Assembly: GCA_009829735.1 (NCBI GenBank)
Contig: CM020618.1
Location: 14,118,568 to 14,182,567 of the forward strand
DNA from: Pyropia yezoensis
Lineage: Eukaryota > Rhodophyta > Bangiophyceae > Bangiales > Bangiaceae
Reading direction: 5' to 3'
DNA: 64,000 nucleotides
Shown: piece by piece, positions 62,783 to 64,000 of the stretch
Position numbering within the stretch: the stretch's first letter is position 1
Layout: each line of letters begins with the position of its first letter
Program-made: the position numbers and the translations under genes
Notes under the pieces: model-generated
Database searches by the model: none
Told to the model about the DNA's origin: nothing
Seen by the model: only the letters and a program-made list of their open reading frames with translations

Positions 62783-64000
62783 ATGGCGGACCTTCCCCCT
62801 GCTGGGCGGGGCCGCGGTGCGCCCTCGGACGCATCGATGGTGACACCCGCTGGTCGTGGTCGTGGGGCCCCTAGTGCTCCTGAGATTCACGGCGGAGGCG
62901 GGCCCTCTGGTATTCCACGCCGGCGTCAGACGCCGTCGGCTGTCATTCCTTCTGATTCGCGTCGAGACGAAGGGACCGGGATTCGAGGTGGAACCCGTGT
63001 CCCCGGTCCCGCAGATGATTCCGGCCCGACAGAGCTTCATTCGGTCCTTGAGACTTTCCGTGACGAGATTTTGGCCACAGTGTGGCAAGCCCTGAGCCAG
63101 AGCCCCGCTGGTCGGGGTGGGTCCGTTGGTCCCGAACGATCCCCTGGTTCCCGACGGTCCAATCGTACTAGTTCCCGTCGCCGTCGGTCCCGACGTCGTC
63201 GTTCATCGGGCTCCTCATCCTCTTCCGGGACCTCTTGGTCCTCTTCCTCTAGTGCGGAGTCCACTGGCGCGCAGGGTGGCGTGCGACCTGGCCCCGAGAT
63301 CCTTAGCTGTTCCGATGATCGCTTTTCCAAGGTCCTAGACTATTGTACCTATCGACTCCTGAACAAGAAGAACACGTATGGGACCCGTGAAGCGAAGAAG
63401 ATGGGCCGTGTGGCCCGTAACATGAGACACTCTTTTTCCGGTTATCCGAACTTCTCCGGTAAGGATGGGCTCAAAGTGTTTACCTGGCTCCGTCAGCTGG
63501 TGAAGGCCTGTAACGACAATGGGGTCTCTGAGGGTATGGCCCTTTATGTGATCCCTCAGTTCCTCTCGGGCGACGCGGAGTTGCGGTACTCACGGGCCCT
63601 ACCTGATTCCACCAGCGCGTCGGGGGGCGCCTCGATCACTAGTTACCCGGAGGCCGTCAATTGGTTCCTGGAGACCTATGCTGAACCCCATGCGCTCGCG
63701 GTGGCCCAGGACAAGTTTAGCAGGGCCACAAAGGAACCGGATGAGACTATTGGGGCCTTTGCTCTGCGGCTCCGTGGGCTCACCGAGTCGGTTGGAAACA
63801 TCCACTCGGAAGAGACCATGAAGCAGCAACTGATCCAAGGGCTCCCTGAGTTCCTACGGACCGATGCGTACGTCTTAAACGGTCCGAAACGGACCTATCA
63901 GCAGCTCGTTACCTTTGCTTCTGGGAAGCACAAGGCGGCCACCGACGTGATCAAGATGGCCCAGGGCCAAGCGTCTTCTTCGCGGGGCTCTACATCCGGG
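62783..64000 (+). CDS. Element 3 Gag, N-terminal part (incomplete at window edge)
   Basis: The ATG at 62783 opens 406 codons with no stop before the window ends. Residues about 1-90 are Gly/Pro/Arg-rich. About 125-155 is an Arg/Ser stretch (SRRRRSRRRRSSGSSSSSG). The capsid-like core follows: FSKVLDYCTYRLLNKKNTYG, then LKVFTWLRQLVKACNDNGVS and EGMALYVIPQFLSGDAELRY, then helical segments ending KHKAATDVIKMAQGQASSSR. The positions of YG, VF..LR, DN.VSEGMA and SGD match element 1 Gag. A zinc knuckle, if present, would lie beyond the window. No defect is seen in this part. Confidence 0.85.
   Translation, partial: MADLPPAGRGRGAPSDASMVTPAGRGRGAPSAPEIHGGGGPSGIPRRRQTPSAVIPSDSRRDEGTGIRGGTRVPGPADDSGPTELHSVLETFRDEILATVWQALSQSPAGRGGSVGPERSPGSRRSNRTSSRRRRSRRRRSSGSSSSSGTSWSSSSSAESTGAQGGVRPGPEILSCSDDRFSKVLDYCTYRLLNKKNTYGTREAKKMGRVARNMRHSFSGYPNFSGKDGLKVFTWLRQLVKACNDNGVSEGMALYVIPQFLSGDAELRYSRALPDSTSASGGASITSYPEAVNWFLETYAEPHALAVAQDKFSRATKEPDETIGAFALRLRGLTESVGNIHSEETMKQQLIQGLPEFLRTDAYVLNGPKRTYQQLVTFASGKHKAATDVIKMAQGQASSSRGSTSG

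Larger units (their letters stand above)
62156..64000 (+). mobile_element. Ty3/gypsy element 3, 5' part, runs off window
   Basis: A third element on the plus strand: part or all of a 5' LTR/leader (62156-62637, left end not definable without its partner LTR), a primer-binding site, and the start of gag. Its Gag differs strongly from that of element 1 but shares the same core pattern, and the primer-binding sites are nearly identical, so it is a sister family. It abuts the element 2 LTR directly. Confidence 0.75.

Noticed and set aside
1..64000. tRNA, 5S rRNA and spliceosomal snRNA genes
   Set aside because: I looked for T-arm, 5S and U-snRNA signatures by eye and found none convincing; a covariance-model scan would settle it.

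Overview
The window looks like nuclear DNA of a GC-rich red alga, most likely a member of the Bangiales (the Porphyra/Pyropia/Bangia group). Four things point that way: nuclear-type 18S-5.8S-28S rDNA whose SSU gene carries group I introns at the two sites known from Bangiales (S516 and S1506); compact protein genes with zero to two short GT-AG introns; a plant/plastid-type class II DAHP synthase with a transit-peptide-like N-terminus; and chromodomain Ty3/gypsy retrotransposons. The genus-level assignment is inference.

Layout. 1-11.8 kb is a lower-GC, gene-poor stretch with one recognisable SET-domain fragment. 11.8-29.5 kb is very GC-rich and full of homopolymers. It holds a degenerate archaeal-type phosphoglycerate mutase, a last-exon fragment of a WDR33/FY/PFS2 polyadenylation factor, a three-exon small mitochondrial-type protein, class II DAHP synthase, a two-exon F-box/LRR-like gene, a possible small presequence protein, a PPIL4-type cyclophilin-RRM, an RI-type LRR protein and a degenerate array of about 175-bp repeats.

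29.98-37.89 kb is a complete but disabled minus-strand Ty3/gypsy chromovirus with 912-bp LTRs. It is followed by rDNA spacer repeats and a single rDNA unit on the minus strand (28S 39.1-44.6 kb, 5.8S, 18S to 48.45 kb) interrupted by six group I-type introns and one 140-bp insertion. 50.7-53.9 kb encodes a large P-loop NTPase-like protein of Crinkler/RHS-like appearance. 54.5-55.1 kb is a 270-bp tandem duplication.

57.3-62.2 kb is a 5'-truncated relative of the first retroelement. Its single LTR is 2.8 kb long and contains an intact antisense ORF of 647 codons that has been deleted from the 912-bp LTRs. A third Ty3/gypsy element starts at the right edge, with a primer-binding site and a gag that runs off the window.

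The most unusual items are the antisense ORF inside the LTR, the recurring CAAGTTG-centred quasi-palindromes in these elements, the extreme intron load of the LSU gene (including a 12-nt exon between two introns), and the 16-bp-period CCTAGG array downstream of the 28S gene. Splice sites and rRNA ends are read by eye; rRNA boundaries are good to a few bases.
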